Assembly: GCA_030220185.1 (NCBI GenBank)
Contig: JASPKZ010000426.1
Span: 1-64,000 of the forward strand
Reading direction: 5' to 3'
DNA: 64,000 nucleotides
From: Diploptera punctata
Lineage: Eukaryota > Arthropoda > Insecta > Blattodea > Blaberidae
Below the pieces are notes generated by a model, which was not told the origin of the DNA, did no database searches, and saw only the letters and a program-made list of their open reading frames with translations. Position 1 is the stretch's first letter; every line of letters begins with the position of its first letter. This document shows positions 46,538-56,662 of the stretch, piece by piece. The position numbers and the translations under genes were made by a program.

Positions 46538-47591
46538 TTATTCAAATTGGCGACCTCCATTCTCACAACACAGACGACATCGGCGACGAAAGGATCCTCG
46601 TACCCCGTTCAAGATACCAGGTGTCTCACTGATTACATCACATGCTGCGATTATGCGAGCAATTAACAGTTCATCTGTATCAACAGGGGTCGCATACACA
46701 AATGTTTTCAGATGTCCCCAGAAAAAATAATCAAGTGGACTGAGATCTGGAGAAAGAGGTGGTCACACTAGAGTTGGACTACCTCTTGCTATCCAACGGC
46801 CACGATCCACTCAATCCAAATGATTTCGCACGTTGCGGCAGAAATGGGGAGAAGCTCCATAGTGCTGAAACCACATGTTAATCCTAATGTGGAGGGGAAC
46901 GTCTTCCAGTAATGTAGATATGACGTGCTCTAAAATTGTCTTATAAATGACACCATTTAATGTCTGGGGAAAAGGTAGGGACCAATGATGCGGTCAGAAA
47001 TTATGCTTACCCATATGTTCACTGAAAATCTCTGCTCGTGACTCCTCTGGAAGATTGCATGAGGTATATCATTATCCACTCATGACTGTTCTTCGAGTTC
47101 AGAACCAGCCCATCCCTATTAAATACTGCCTCATCAGTGAATAATACCGAGGAAAAAGAAGTGGCGTGGCTGTAGCATAGCCTAATTACAAAATTCGGCC
47201 TGTTGAGCGAAGTCCAGTGGCTGTAAGACTTGTACTTTTTGCAGGTGAAAGGGATAGAGCTGGTCTTCATGCAGGACTTCCCATACACTTTGATGGTTCG
47301 TACCCATTACACGTCCGATAGCACGAGTACTAGTAGAAGGTTCCTCTTTCACTCTATGAAGAACATTTTCTTCGAAATCTTTAGTGCGGCGCGTACGTCT
47401 TACACCGGCGTCTACTCTGTTTACTTTCAACGTCCCATGCTACCGCAAATGCCTATCAACAGACTCGAAGGATGGCGTCTATCCAGATACCGCTCCGTGC
47501 ACATGGCAGCAGCTACTACACCATTACCTTGTGCTGCACCATAAATCAGATGCATATCGGCAAGTCCACTATTACTGTAAAGATGTTCCAT
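46538..47591 (-). pseudogene. mariner-like (IS630/Tc1 superfamily) transposase, decayed
   Basis: From the start at 47,591 (MEHLYSNSGLADMHLIYGAA) it reads in several frames: ERYLDRRHPSS, then RRTKDFEENVLHRVKEEPST, STRAIGRVMGTNHQSVWEVL (HTH) and LYPFHLQKVQVLQPLDF. The catalytic core has SVLFTDEAVFNRDG (first Asp), WFQHYGASPHF, where the second Asp of the usual QHDGAP box is Tyr, and PPLSPDLSPLDYFFWGH (third acidic residue). The end is LLIARIIAACDVISETPGIL and RRCRLCCENGGRQFE, stop at 46,538. Length ~350 codons, full for the family. Frameshifts, stops and the lost Asp make it inactive. The foldback element at 22,645 keeps only this C-terminal part. Confidence 0.88.
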
Positions 47592-47819
47592 GATGCTTTC
47601 ATGCATGCAACTGAACTGATACTCAAGTAACTTCTAAATAGATGTTAGTATAATCACCAACAGAAGAATAGGAATTTTGCGCATGCCCATACTAACAAAT
47701 TTCATTGTCAACATATCACAGTATACATGCAGTATACAATAGGAGGATATGAATTTTGCGCAAGCCCATATTAAACAAATTTCAGTGTCTACATATCACA
47801 GTGAAGAAGGAACGAAGAA

Positions 47820-47925
47820 TGAGAAGAAGAAGAAAAAAGTCGCCTGCCGTGATTTGAACCATCAGTGTTCGAATCTTAAATCTATCACTTTGACAATTAA
47901 GTCACAAGTTAACTACACAGATTCT
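47820..47925 (-). repeat. tRNA-like module near right end of the mariner-like element
   Basis: On the minus strand an A-box-like GTGACTTAATTGTCAAAGTG precedes B box TGGTTCAAATCAC and a GACTTTTTTCTTC run, mirroring 46,045-46,150. Confidence 0.45.
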
Positions 47926-48283
47926 GCGTGTTTCACTCTGTACTAAAGCTCACATTGTACCGATTCTATTATAACCAGTGCAGATCATCTGCTCAGATCG
48001 AAATTTTAAGAAATTTGATAACCCAATATATCATAAACGTTGTTGATTAAATATTAGCAATCAGGATCTCGGAATTAATGCTAAGATATGAAGTTATTCT
48101 AGTATAATTTTCTCTCCTATTATGCCCTCCTGTTGATTTATCTGTATCAATATCGTTTAGTTTGATTCCCTATAAATCGCCCATTCTCCCTCATAGACCA
48201 TTAGTTCATTATCTCAAAATGCTTATATATTACCCTTCTATATGTAGTTAAATTTATGTGGTATAATTCATTTACACCCTGTA

Positions 48284-49566
48284 TATATATATATATATAT
48301 ATATATTAAAGGTTTCCTTAGGGTACTTGTTTTCCGTTTGGCATTTGACTCTGGAAATATGGGTAGGAATACGCTTTACTCCAGGTTGAGTCAATCAACG
48401 TATTGTGTGACCTTTTTATACCTAAGCAATATGTACAAATTTTACTGACTATGAAATTCTGACTATTAATCTGTTTAGGTACCCTATGACGTAGAAGCAA
48501 ATATGATTACTATTAACATCTTCAATTTTTCAAGTTGTATAATTTAGTTGCTCCAAATCTTGTGACTATCTTTTAGAAAAAAAAATGCCTTCACCTATAA
48601 TGGAATTAGTTTGGACATGTACTAATGTTAAAGTTACTAGTTAGGTAATAATATGTTCTTTTGTAACATTAACTTGAAATATTTGCAAGAGGTTTGCGTA
48701 GATTTACTCTGTCAGTATTTACGGTCGTTTATGTGGCAGTATAAATTGTTTTGAGTATAACTATGTAACCTAGACACAAGTTATATGTGAACTCTGGCTG
48801 GGAATTTACCACTTATTTCGGAGAAGTTTGCTAGGGACTTTTCAAATTAGTCCACAGTTAAGATTATATCCTTCCCTGAATCTTAAATGAAAAGAAACAA
48901 CTTTGTATTACTTTATCTGTTCTAAATTCGATAGTTATTTAATCTTAATTTGCTAATCCCCTAAACAAATTTGATTCCATAATGTATTAAATTTACCTTA
49001 TATGTTACGGTAAACATGTTTATAGCTTCATAGTGGAAAGTGAAAATAAAATGTTTGTCCTGCTTACACAAGTAATATTTGGAGGTTCGAACTTGGGTCT
49101 TTTGGTATTTAATTTCAGTTTTCTTATTCTGATTTAAAATTGCCAATTCTGTTCTGCCCTATTATTTGGGTTTAGGAATGGGGTTCTGAGTTCGAGGGGG
49201 CTAATTTTAGTCAGGTTATCTGCGTATGTATCTAAATTATAATTAAAATCTACACAAGCGTTTATTTTGTTTTCGAAGTGTACAAGAATTATCCTTTTTG
49301 TTCTGAAATGGGGTCTTGGGGAATTATTATTTTATCTCTCAATTATGTATCTTTCCCTCAACAATCTCAGACAATGAGTTGGTAGCCAGTATGCGACCCA
49401 GATATCTTTGAAGGTCATCTCTCTCTAAGAGTATTTGAGAGTGATTCTACTATCGTTTTCATTATCCACTATGCCTTCAACACTGGAGGGGAATCAAATA
49501 AATCATGCTCTCTGTTCGTATTTTAAAGAGATAATTAATTTTCTCTATATTTCCTACTGGTTAAAG
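48284..49566. other. no gene seen
   Basis: (AT)n at the start, then unassigned AT-rich sequence. Confidence 0.5.
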
Positions 49567-50070
49567 CAGGTCAAGAACACATTCACTACCGCTCGCATTT
49601 TGCTGCCCGAGCTTCCTAGTTTCGTTGCTTCTACGAAGGCACCTAGCGTGTTCAGGGGAGTGATGGGAAATGCCAAATGCATGAGTGGGGTTAGAGTACA
49701 AGTGAGAGCGAGAGGCAGTCCCGTTGGATCAGATTTCCCGTGAGCAATGAACATTCTTCATAAATAAAATAACTTATAAATGACTGCGAAAGACAAAGAG
49801 AATGTATTGAATCAATTAACTGATGGATCCTACATTCTACAAGTATTACGCTTTGAATATACGCCTGTAAATTACACGTGAAAAAATGAAATAAATATCT
49901 GTAAACGAAATGTACTCCGTCAGCACTAAACGTGTGTTTAGAATTTTTATCAATTTATTTCCATGCGAAATTGTTAGTGATATTATAAATTGTGAGATTT
50001 CCTTTCATCTACCGATAAATAAAATTATCATAAAATAGTTGGTCATCACGGAATAATTTATTATTCATTA
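49567..50070 (+). repeat. ~500-bp dispersed repeat, copy 2
   Basis: See 42,588-43,093. The two differ by scattered substitutions. Confidence 0.85.
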
Positions 50071-50080
50071 TATAAAATGG

Positions 50081-50421
50081 GTTCACGTCTGTGGTCTCGA
50101 GGTAGCGTACTGCCTTGTCACGCAGCGGGCCAGGGTTCGATCCTCGCTCAGGACAGTTTTTCTGAGTGAGGTTTTTATCGGGTTTATTCCTCACCTGTAA
50201 GACAAACGTCAGGAAAATTTTAAGGACCAAACGGTCCCCGAAATCGTACGGTCATCGCAATCATCATCATTTATATTCATCTTATCATCATCCTTCATCG
50301 GTGTGGAAAACAACGGGAAGCCTACACACCTAAAATTCCCTAGTAAAGCTGCAAAGCATAGCAAGAAAATTCTATGATTGCAGTGAAAGACCTGCCTTCG
50401 GGCAGAATTACTATGGATGGA
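50081..50421 (+). mobile_element. SINE type 3 (tail b), complete, with 10-bp target duplication
   Basis: Head TGTGGTCTCGAGGTAGCG, B box GGGTTCGATCCTCG, AGTTTTTCTGAGTGAGG and CCAAACGGTCCCCGAAATC as in tail-a copies. After the shared ATC-rich segment it switches to TCGGTGTGGAAAACAACGGG, CCCTAGTAAAGCTGCAA and GGGCAGAATTACTATGGATG. Flanked by TATAAAATGG (50,071-50,080 and 50,422-50,431). Confidence 0.92.
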
Positions 50422-50431
50422 TATAAAATGG

Positions 50432-50802
50432 TTAAAATAGTCAATGGTGCATTCGTTGAATTTACGCCATTTAGAAAAATGTAAATATCAGCGTACTAAT
50501 TTTCAAGCGATAGTGGATAAAATTACATATAATACGACTATCTTTCAAGTTCAGGGAGTAGTTACACTTTCAGAAATTTATTTCGAAAAAATGGCTCCGT
50601 TTTAAAAATACGATGAATGGACAGAGCTATTATTCTTTAATTACAGTATATAAAACAGACCTGAAATTCAGTTCAGATGTTCTCTGCACCATAAATTTCA
50701 CTCTAAAAAATTGTTTACTTTTAAAGATGCCAGAACAATTTTATTATTTTTTTTTCCGATTTCATATGGAATAACCTTTAAATGTTTTATAGATTTATAC
50801 TT

Positions 50803-50803
<1 letters not shown>
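50432..50803. other. no gene seen
   Basis: AT-rich, unassigned. Confidence 0.5.

Positions 50804-50896
<93 letters not shown>
50804..50896. repeat. (AAT)n microsatellite
   Basis: About 30 uninterrupted AAT units, ending where the 118-codon frame begins. Confidence 0.95.
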
Positions 50897-50899
<3 letters not shown>

Positions 50900-50913
50900 C
50901 CCCGTCGAGACTT

Positions 50914-51270
50914 GTGTATGAACTTGCAAGAGAGTCGTTCTATGCAGAAGATCTGAGGATGAAACACCTTCTACCGACTACCGGCCCCTACACAGAACTC
51001 GTACACCAAAGCAAATTGAAGAAGAGGGAGATAGACCTTGATTTCTATGCTACGGGAGCCATGATAGAGAGGAATTGGACAAAAGCTATCCAGGAGCAGC
51101 GACATGTTGTGACACGTTATGCAGTGCACGGTTTTCATCACAAAGTGTGTGAAAACAAGAGGTACCACGACCCAAATGAAAAAATGTATATGTGCTTTGT
51201 GTGGTCACAGATGCGAACGGTACCACATACAGAAGTGCCCAAAGAACACAAAAACACTGAACGAATATAG
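50914..51270 (+). CDS. unassigned ORF, 118 codons, probably a transposon protein remnant
   Basis: Open from YELARESFYAEDLRMKHLL through TELVHQSKLKKREIDLDFYA, MIERNWTKAIQEQRHVV and HGFHHKVCENKRYHDPNEK. I do not recognise the family. Composition and codon use look like real coding, unlike nearby AT-rich frames. From about 51,185 an alternative frame reads CALCGHRCERYHIQKCPKN, a Cys/His cluster of zinc-knuckle type, so a frameshift near there probably hides the true C-terminus; the last ~27 residues of the listed frame are then spurious. It starts flush with an AAT tract and is followed by another (51,327), suggesting an old insertion. No splice sites or promoter are evident. It could also be the end of a retroelement gag or a piggyBac-type transposase, but neither is supported by a diagnostic motif. 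Confidence 0.4.
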   Translation: MYELARESFYAEDLRMKHLLPTTGPYTELVHQSKLKKREIDLDFYATGAMIERNWTKAIQEQRHVVTRYAVHGFHHKVCENKRYHDPNEKMYMCFVWSQMRTVPHTEVPKEHKNTERI

Positions 51271-51299
51271 CAAAGATTAAATATAATCAATGCCCAGTC

Positions 51300-51321
51300 G
51301 GGCGAACCTTTTACTTATTAT

Positions 51322-51364
<43 letters not shown>

Positions 51365-52151
51365 CATCATTTTTGTTGTATTTAGAGCGACACTACAAAG
51401 GGCATTATTAAAAATCAGTATCTTAATAAAATCTCATAATAGGTAGCGGGCCGAGGAACAAAACGGTATACCAATGATTTAATATAACTGACTCACAGTA
51501 AACATTAGCAAGACAAATAAAACTACATATGAGTTAAATCGTATTAAACATTTACGATCTCAAAGAAACATATTATTAATATAGAACGTTCCAGATAATA
51601 ATTGAATTAGATGCAACATTTAATATTAATTTTGCTCAAGAAAGATAAATAAAACTGACGCCTTTATTAACATCTTTAAAGGATTCATTTTTAGACTGAA
51701 CTTCTTTGTTAAAATTAAATAAATATTAAGGCATTCTTGAATTTCTTAATTAGAAGGAAAGTCTACGTAAACTGCCCAGCAGGACGACTGACGTGTCGCC
51801 GGGACACATCCCAGGACCTCACTCCCCCTAGTCTCATCTAGGCACAGTTTTATATCGTATTCTCCTTGGGTGTGGCATATCTAAAATTTTCTGATAGTTT
51901 TCTAGAAGATTCTGTTGAGTTGTTTTGAAAATTTCCTGCCTCTTGTCGTAAGATAAACATATTATTTCTGTAAAACATTCGATATTATTCTTATCAAGAT
52001 AACATATATCTAAATCTTTGTAAATCAGTTGCTACAACTGTTTGTTCTGTAGAAGCAGCAGGGTGGTTCAGATTTAACATCCCAGTTATTTAAACAAACG
52101 ATATAAGACTTATCCGGTTAAACCCGTGATTTATCAAGTTATCCCTATCAC

Positions 52152-52186
<35 letters not shown>

Positions 52187-52205
52187 TAATAATAATCATA
52201 ATAAT
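51300..52205. other. no gene; (AAT)n at 51,327-51,363 and 52,150-52,203
   Basis: Two AAT microsatellites bracket ordinary AT-rich sequence. Confidence 0.6.
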
Positions 52206-52206
52206 T

Positions 52207-52532
52207 CATCCACAGTAATTCTGCCCGAAGACAGGGCCTTATGCTATGCTTGCAGCTTTACTAGGGAATTGTAGGCGTGGTAGCTTCCCGTTGCTTTCCA
52301 CACCGGTGAAGGATGATGATGATGATGGGGATGATAATGATAAGGATGGTGATGATGATGGCCATATGATTTCGGGGACCGTTTGGGCCTTAAAGTTCTC
52401 CTGACATTTTTCTTACAGGTGAGGAAAAACCCCGATAAAAACCTCACCCAGAAAAACTGTCCCGACCGGGGATTGAACCCAGGCCCGCTGCATGAAAAGG
52501 CAGCACGCTACCTCGAGACCACAGCCGTGGAC

Positions 52533-52533
<1 letters not shown>
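52207..52533 (-). mobile_element. SINE type 3 (tail b), minus strand, set between AAT tracts
   Basis: Same head and b-type tail as 50,081-50,421, with GGGCAGAATTACTGTGGATG at the tail end. ATAATAAT-type sequence lies at both ends, consistent with insertion in a microsatellite (next tract 52,532-52,576). Confidence 0.9.
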
Positions 52534-52576
<43 letters not shown>

Positions 52577-52577
<1 letters not shown>

Positions 52578-52985
52578 CTAAATATTTATTCGTTAGATAT
52601 TCATTTGGCAATTGAGAAATGTACGGCTTCGTATAAGCACTAAATATCTTTTATGTGGCACGAACACTACATGACTCCATTATCCGAACTCACTGCGAGA
52701 ATCGCGGTATTTCTCATTGTTACTGGTACACGAGACTCTCATGAAGCAAGACAGAGTTTGACTGCCTTTAAAACTGATGGTGCCAATATAATTGTAAATC
52801 GGAACTTGTCTTTTATTTTAAATGTTAATTTATGTCTATTGTATGTGTGAGTGGACAGCGATAGTGGCGAATGAATACTCTAGCAAAACACATGTATTTA
52901 AACAGGGAATTCATGGGAATTCTCATACATTATCAACGTATCTGAAATTGTTTTTGCAATGAGTTCAATGGCGTGTTTGCGATAC
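52577..52985. other. no gene seen
   Basis: The 65-codon frame at 52,653-52,850 has no recognisable motif. Confidence 0.45.
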
Positions 52986-52990
52986 CTTCT

Positions 52991-53105
52991 GTGACTTCTT
53001 GTGACAGGGAGAGATCATTCTCATACAAAAACATTTTAAATCAGAGAAAAAACATTTTCAAATATTTAGCTTTATATTTTAACGAAAAAAAAATACTAAA
53101 TAAAT
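52991..53105 (+). pseudogene. possible hAT transposase C-terminal remnant
   Basis: One frame reads VTSCDRERSFSYKNILNQRK then NIFKYLALYFNEKK and a stop. The RERSFSYKNIL-xxR pattern recalls the dimerisation region of hAT transposases (ERVFSxYKxIL). Only ~35 codons, so the match could be chance. Confidence 0.3.
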
Positions 53106-53460
53106 GGCCATAAATCGATTTGTGAATGACATTTCAGTATATTGTACTGAATTAATGACAATAATGTAAGCAGGTCTAATTATAATTAACTTATAAATAT
53201 ATTCAATGAAAAATAAAATCATTCCTTTTTATATTATTATATTTGTTACTTGAATAAATTTATGTGAAAATTGTGAATTTAATTAACCTTCAATTGGTCA
53301 ACATAAGAATTGTTACACCGTTGATCAATGGCGAGCGTCGTGTTCCCTTAGTTACATTGAACATTTTCAAGTTTCATTAATATTAATTTTGTTGTTAATG
53401 TTTGTTAATGTTTTGTTTTGTTTTACAATATTATGCTCACCTTTTATTTTTTCTTCTATA

Positions 53461-53584
53461 AGGCGTAGCCCATTGTTGAGCCATAGCCTCTTCATAAGGA
53501 GTTACTAGACAAAGTTAATATTTAGTTACCTTATTTGCTCGTAGATGTTATGGAGTCAACACACCGACCCAATGAGTCATCTAA
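53461..53584 (+). repeat. repeat family S, left half of interrupted copy
   Basis: GGCGTAGCCCATTG-TGAGCCA, TAGTTACCTTATTTGCTC and CAACACACCGACCCAATGAG occur here and, inverted, at 56,195-56,333. The copy is interrupted at CATCTAA by the Harbinger-like element and resumes at 55,769. Confidence 0.85.
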
Positions 53585-53785
53585 AGGTACGTACACACTT
53601 GCGCGCCGCTCGCGCGCATCATGTTCGTCAGATTTGTACAGGGTTTTAAGGTGCGCGCGCGCGACGCACCACGATCCACTCATTGTCGGTATTTTTCACG
53701 AACACTTTGATGGTTCGCTGTTTAGATTTGGACGGGTACTTGAGGGGTTCGTTGTTTTCGGCGCGCACCTTATTATTATTTGAGT

Positions 53786-54013
53786 ATGGAGTGGTCAGAG
53801 GGAAACATGTTAAAACTTATTGATCTTTATAGAAACAAACAATTATTGTGGGATCCTCAACATAAGGATCATTTTAAAAAATCATTGAAAAGAGATGCCT
53901 GGAAGGAAATAGGAAATAAAATGGATATATCTCCGGATACATGCAGGAAGAAGATAATTACTTTACTTTCTTCCTACCGGCGAGAGAAAAGTAAAATATT
54001 GTTATATTGTTGA
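53786..54013 (+). CDS. MADF/Myb-like DNA-binding ORF of the Harbinger-like element
   Basis: The first ATG in frame is at 53,786 (MEWSEGN). The frame reads MLKLIDLYRNKQLLWDPQHK, DHFKKSLKRDAWKEIGNKM and CRKKIITLLSSYRREKSK. The three conserved aromatic/Trp positions (LW, AW, and the YRREK helix) and spacing fit the MADF domain, related to Myb/SANT, which binds DNA. In Harbinger transposons such a protein partners the transposase and helps it reach the ends of the element. The domain is nearly complete at ~75 residues, but the frame stops right after it. A possible splice donor (AAAGTAAAA, ~53,990) suggests that this is exon 1 of a longer gene whose rest is lost or lies beyond later insertions. 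A host MADF gene exon is the alternative; the TIR context favours the transposon. Confidence 0.75.
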   Translation: MEWSEGNMLKLIDLYRNKQLLWDPQHKDHFKKSLKRDAWKEIGNKMDISPDTCRKKIITLLSSYRREKSKILLYC

Positions 54014-54884
54014 CACATAACTTAGTATCGTTGGTTTGGCGCTACAATAAATAGTGAAGATCGTCAGGTCAGTGTGCACGTTGATGTCTATCGATATTTT
54101 TTACTCTAAGGAATACAAAAATGATTTCACAATATTGTTACAGCATGCCTGTTTTTTTCAATGTTATGTTTTTTTTCCGTGTGTACTAAACACGTTCATT
54201 TCATAATGTTATGATGAAGTATCACAAAACAACAGAATATATAAACACATACCAGTAATAAGCGTATTGTGTTAGATGACCAGACGTTCCGATTTTGGTG
54301 GGACAGTCCCGATTTTTAACAATGTGTCCCGCGTCCCGCGGCATTTTAAAAAGTCCCGATTTTTGGGAAAGAATGCACGACAACCTAGGGAACGGCGGGA
54401 GAACGGAAAGGGAATATACGGGTTTTCGGCGCCCATGTAGCTATTTCGCCAGGATATGAGTTTTATATTATTTTTGTTAATTTTATAATTTTAAACTTTA
54501 AAAGTAACAAATCATTGTAGAGAACTGCTCATCAAAGTTTACATTGTTGATTCGACCACCATTTTTCGGTAAATAAAGTGTGGACATAAAAAAAATCGCA
54601 ATTGAGTGTTGAGACTTTGAAAGTTATTTTATGTGTGAAATATAATTGTGAAAAAAATCATGACCTTTTAAACAATGACAGCAATCTACTTAAAAACTTC
54701 AATCAAGTGAGAAATATGCCAAAGAATAAAATAATACTGGTTCTATACATTATTTTGTAATGTATTAGATTTCTAAATAGTACTTATGTTGATGTTAAAG
54801 TTAATATATTATAATACTATTTTTGTGTTCTATAAATTTTTTTTTTTTTTTTTTAGATTTTTTAGATTTAAGATTTATTTAGCC
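54014..54884. other. interior of the Harbinger-like element; no gene
   Basis: Contains a short GTCCCGATTTTT / TGTCCCGCGTCCCGCGG motif series at 54,285-54,375, otherwise AT-rich, ending in a T-run at 54,839. Confidence 0.5.
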
Positions 54885-55280
54885 TGGTGGAGTTAAGGCC
54901 ATGTGGCCTTCTCTTCCACTCACCAGGACAAACAAATATTACATAAAAATATAACAATCTTAATTAACTCTAATATTAAACACTAAGTAAAAATTTGATC
55001 AAAAGATAATATCTAATATACATATTACGATCTATAATACAACCAGTTAATATTAGTTAAAATTAAGACTAAAACTAATAATAAAATGTATACAAGCAAG
55101 ACATATTAAATTGTCCCTGTCTAGTGTATATAAAAAACAGGAAAATAATGAGATATAGAAAACTAATTTTACGATTATACAATATTTAAAACAAAACAAA
55201 TAAAAATATTTGTTATTCTTAATATTATTTACATAAATAATTAAATATATTAATATTGCTAAAAGAATACTATCAGTGAG
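54885..55280 (-). mobile_element. CR1-like LINE 3' end, second copy
   Basis: The minus strand ends TGTCCTGGTGAGTGGAAGAG ... CCACCAGGCTAAATAAATC followed by an A-rich tail at 54,840-54,875, matching 32,797. No coding remains. Confidence 0.7.
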
Positions 55281-55305
55281 GTGTATAAGTTAGTTTGTTA
55301 TTAAA

Positions 55306-55633
55306 TAATTTTGTTGCTCCATAGAGTATCTTTACATTTTATAATCTATAGAATCAAATAAGACCAACATATTTTTTCGTATTTCATAATATTTTGTCGA
55401 AATGTTCATATTTTAGTAAAAAATTAATATTCCTTCATATTTTTCAATGTTTTAAAATAAAATTTCAATAATTGGTTAAAAACATCTTTGAAGTGATTGT
55501 AGTTTAAAATTATTTGACAATGTAATATGGTGTACGGGTAAAAATTCCTCGGTATCCCATCCAGAACAAAATAAATAGTTTTGATAAAATAAAATAATTG
55601 AATAACGAGACATGGAATGACCAAGTGTAGGCC
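55306..55633. repeat. ~330-bp dispersed repeat, copy 2
   Basis: Matches 34,028-34,355; see that entry. Confidence 0.75.
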
Positions 55634-55768
55634 TGCAAAATGTCTACTGAAGGTTTGTGGGTTTCCTATGGATCGCAGGAGTTTCGTTTAAATTAATAAT
55701 TTCGACGAACATAACACGAGCAGCACTTGCGCCGCGCGTTTTCGTGGCGCGCATATGTGTACATACAT

Positions 55769-55817
55769 TAAGAGGCAACCAAGGCATTACTAGGACGTTG
55801 ATGCTGGTAAATTTTGC
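55769..55817 (+). repeat. repeat family S, right half of interrupted copy
   Basis: GAGGCAACCAAGGCATTACTAGGACGTTGATG-(C/A)GGTAAA continues the left half at 53,461-53,584. Confidence 0.85.
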
Positions 55818-56009
55818 TTAGAGGCTTAAGGATTTTTTACGAGCCTGAAAATATTCAGCCTCCGGACCCACGGCTTAAAGTCCCTCTCGGAGGACTTACT
55901 CCTTGGATTTTTCCGTCCTAAAAATTAACCGACCGCGGCCGGGTATGAACCCGCGACCCTCGGATCCAGAGGCAAGGCGCATAACCACTAGTCCACCGCG
56001 GACGATCTT
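55818..56009 (-). mobile_element. tRNA-derived SINE (type 6)
   Basis: The minus strand starts CGTCCGCGGTGGACTAGTGG, with B box GGGTTCATACCCGG and a body ACGGAAAAATCCAAGGAGTA, CTCCGAGAGGGACTTTAAGC. Single copy in the window; it separates the two family-S copies. Confidence 0.75.
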
Positions 56010-56150
56010 CTTTTATTCGAATATATAAATTTTACAATTATACAGGGTATAATTTATTACATGAACCAAGTGAAGGTAATGTTATCCTTTACATCCAATT
56101 CCACCGCTGAAACTTCACTTCAAATTTCCTGTCCGTTACTTTCTTATTCA

Positions 56151-56333
56151 TAGAGCAAATTTTACCGTCATCAACGTCCTAGTAATACTTGAGTTGCCTG
56201 TTAGATGTCTCATTGGGTCGGTGTGTTGACCATATGCCATACATGACATCTCTGAGCAAATAAGGTAACTAAAAATCAACTATGTCAAGGAACTTCTTAC
56301 AAAGCAGAGGCTATGGCTCAGCAATGGGCTACG
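56151..56333 (-). repeat. repeat family S, uninterrupted copy (empty site)
   Basis: The minus strand reads from GGCGTAGCCCATTGCTGAGCC to CAATGAGACATCTAACAGGC and TATTACTAGGACGTTGATGA without interruption. It gives the pre-insertion state of the site occupied by the Harbinger-like element. Confidence 0.85.
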
Positions 56334-56528
56334 CCATTACAGATAGATAGATGAATCACTAATATCTGGTATAGAAACTTTTGAATCTGCAGACAGCAAT
56401 TTCAGAACTCGTGGATATTCCATGTTCCTCAGTCTAATATTATATTGACAAATTAAGTTTTAAGGCGCAAAAAAAAAAAGGTGCTTAGAAAGTGGTATTC
56501 TGGTGATGTAATGATATATTTATTTCGA

Positions 56529-56662
56529 ACTAGCTAATACCCGGCGTGCGCTGCTACTCCTAAATAAATGTTAATGTATCTTTACCACCAGCCGTGCGCT
56601 GTTATACTCTATTTTTGTAGATTTTTTTTAGATGTTCAATTCTGTGTAGGCCTACATCAATT
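56529..56662 (+). repeat. repeat family R, head copy 2 (interrupted)
   Basis: AACTAGCTAATACCCGGCGTGCGCTGCTAC recurs from 43,092. The tail portion GATGTTCAATTCTGTGTA...CAATT is cut by a 656-bp element and resumes at 57,319. Confidence 0.75.

Larger units (their letters stand above)
45849..48281 (-). mobile_element. 2.4-kb mariner-like transposon with ~90-bp TIRs
   Basis: Ends CAGGGTGTAAATGAATTATA and its reverse complement, flanked by TA at 45,847-45,848 and 48,282-48,283. The inverted match holds for ~92 bp (to ACTAATGGTCTA-GA). The transposase is on the minus strand. A ~80-bp direct duplication lies at 47,670-47,803. The right flank is an (AT)n run. Confidence 0.93.
53585..55768 (+). mobile_element. 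PIF/Harbinger-like element with TAA target duplication
   Basis: Ends AGGTACGTACACACTTGCGCG and (reverse complement of the right end) ATGTATGTACACATATGCGCG form ~25-bp TIRs with a few mismatches. TAA lies at 53,582-53,584 and 55,769-55,771. A 3-bp TAA/TTA target plus a MADF (Myb/SANT-like) ORF are the marks of Harbinger elements, whose second gene is a MADF/Myb protein. The family-S copy at 56.2 kb shows the same site uninterrupted. The element holds later insertions (CR1-like 3' end at 54,885), and no DDE transposase is visible. Confidence 0.8.

Noticed and set aside
52653..52850. 65-codon ORF
   Set aside because: No motif, and it does not connect in frame to the possible hAT remnant at 52,991.
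53786..54013. MADF ORF as exon of a host transcription factor
   Set aside because: It lies between TIRs with a TAA duplication and a paralogous empty site, so a transposon gene is the better reading, though not excluded.
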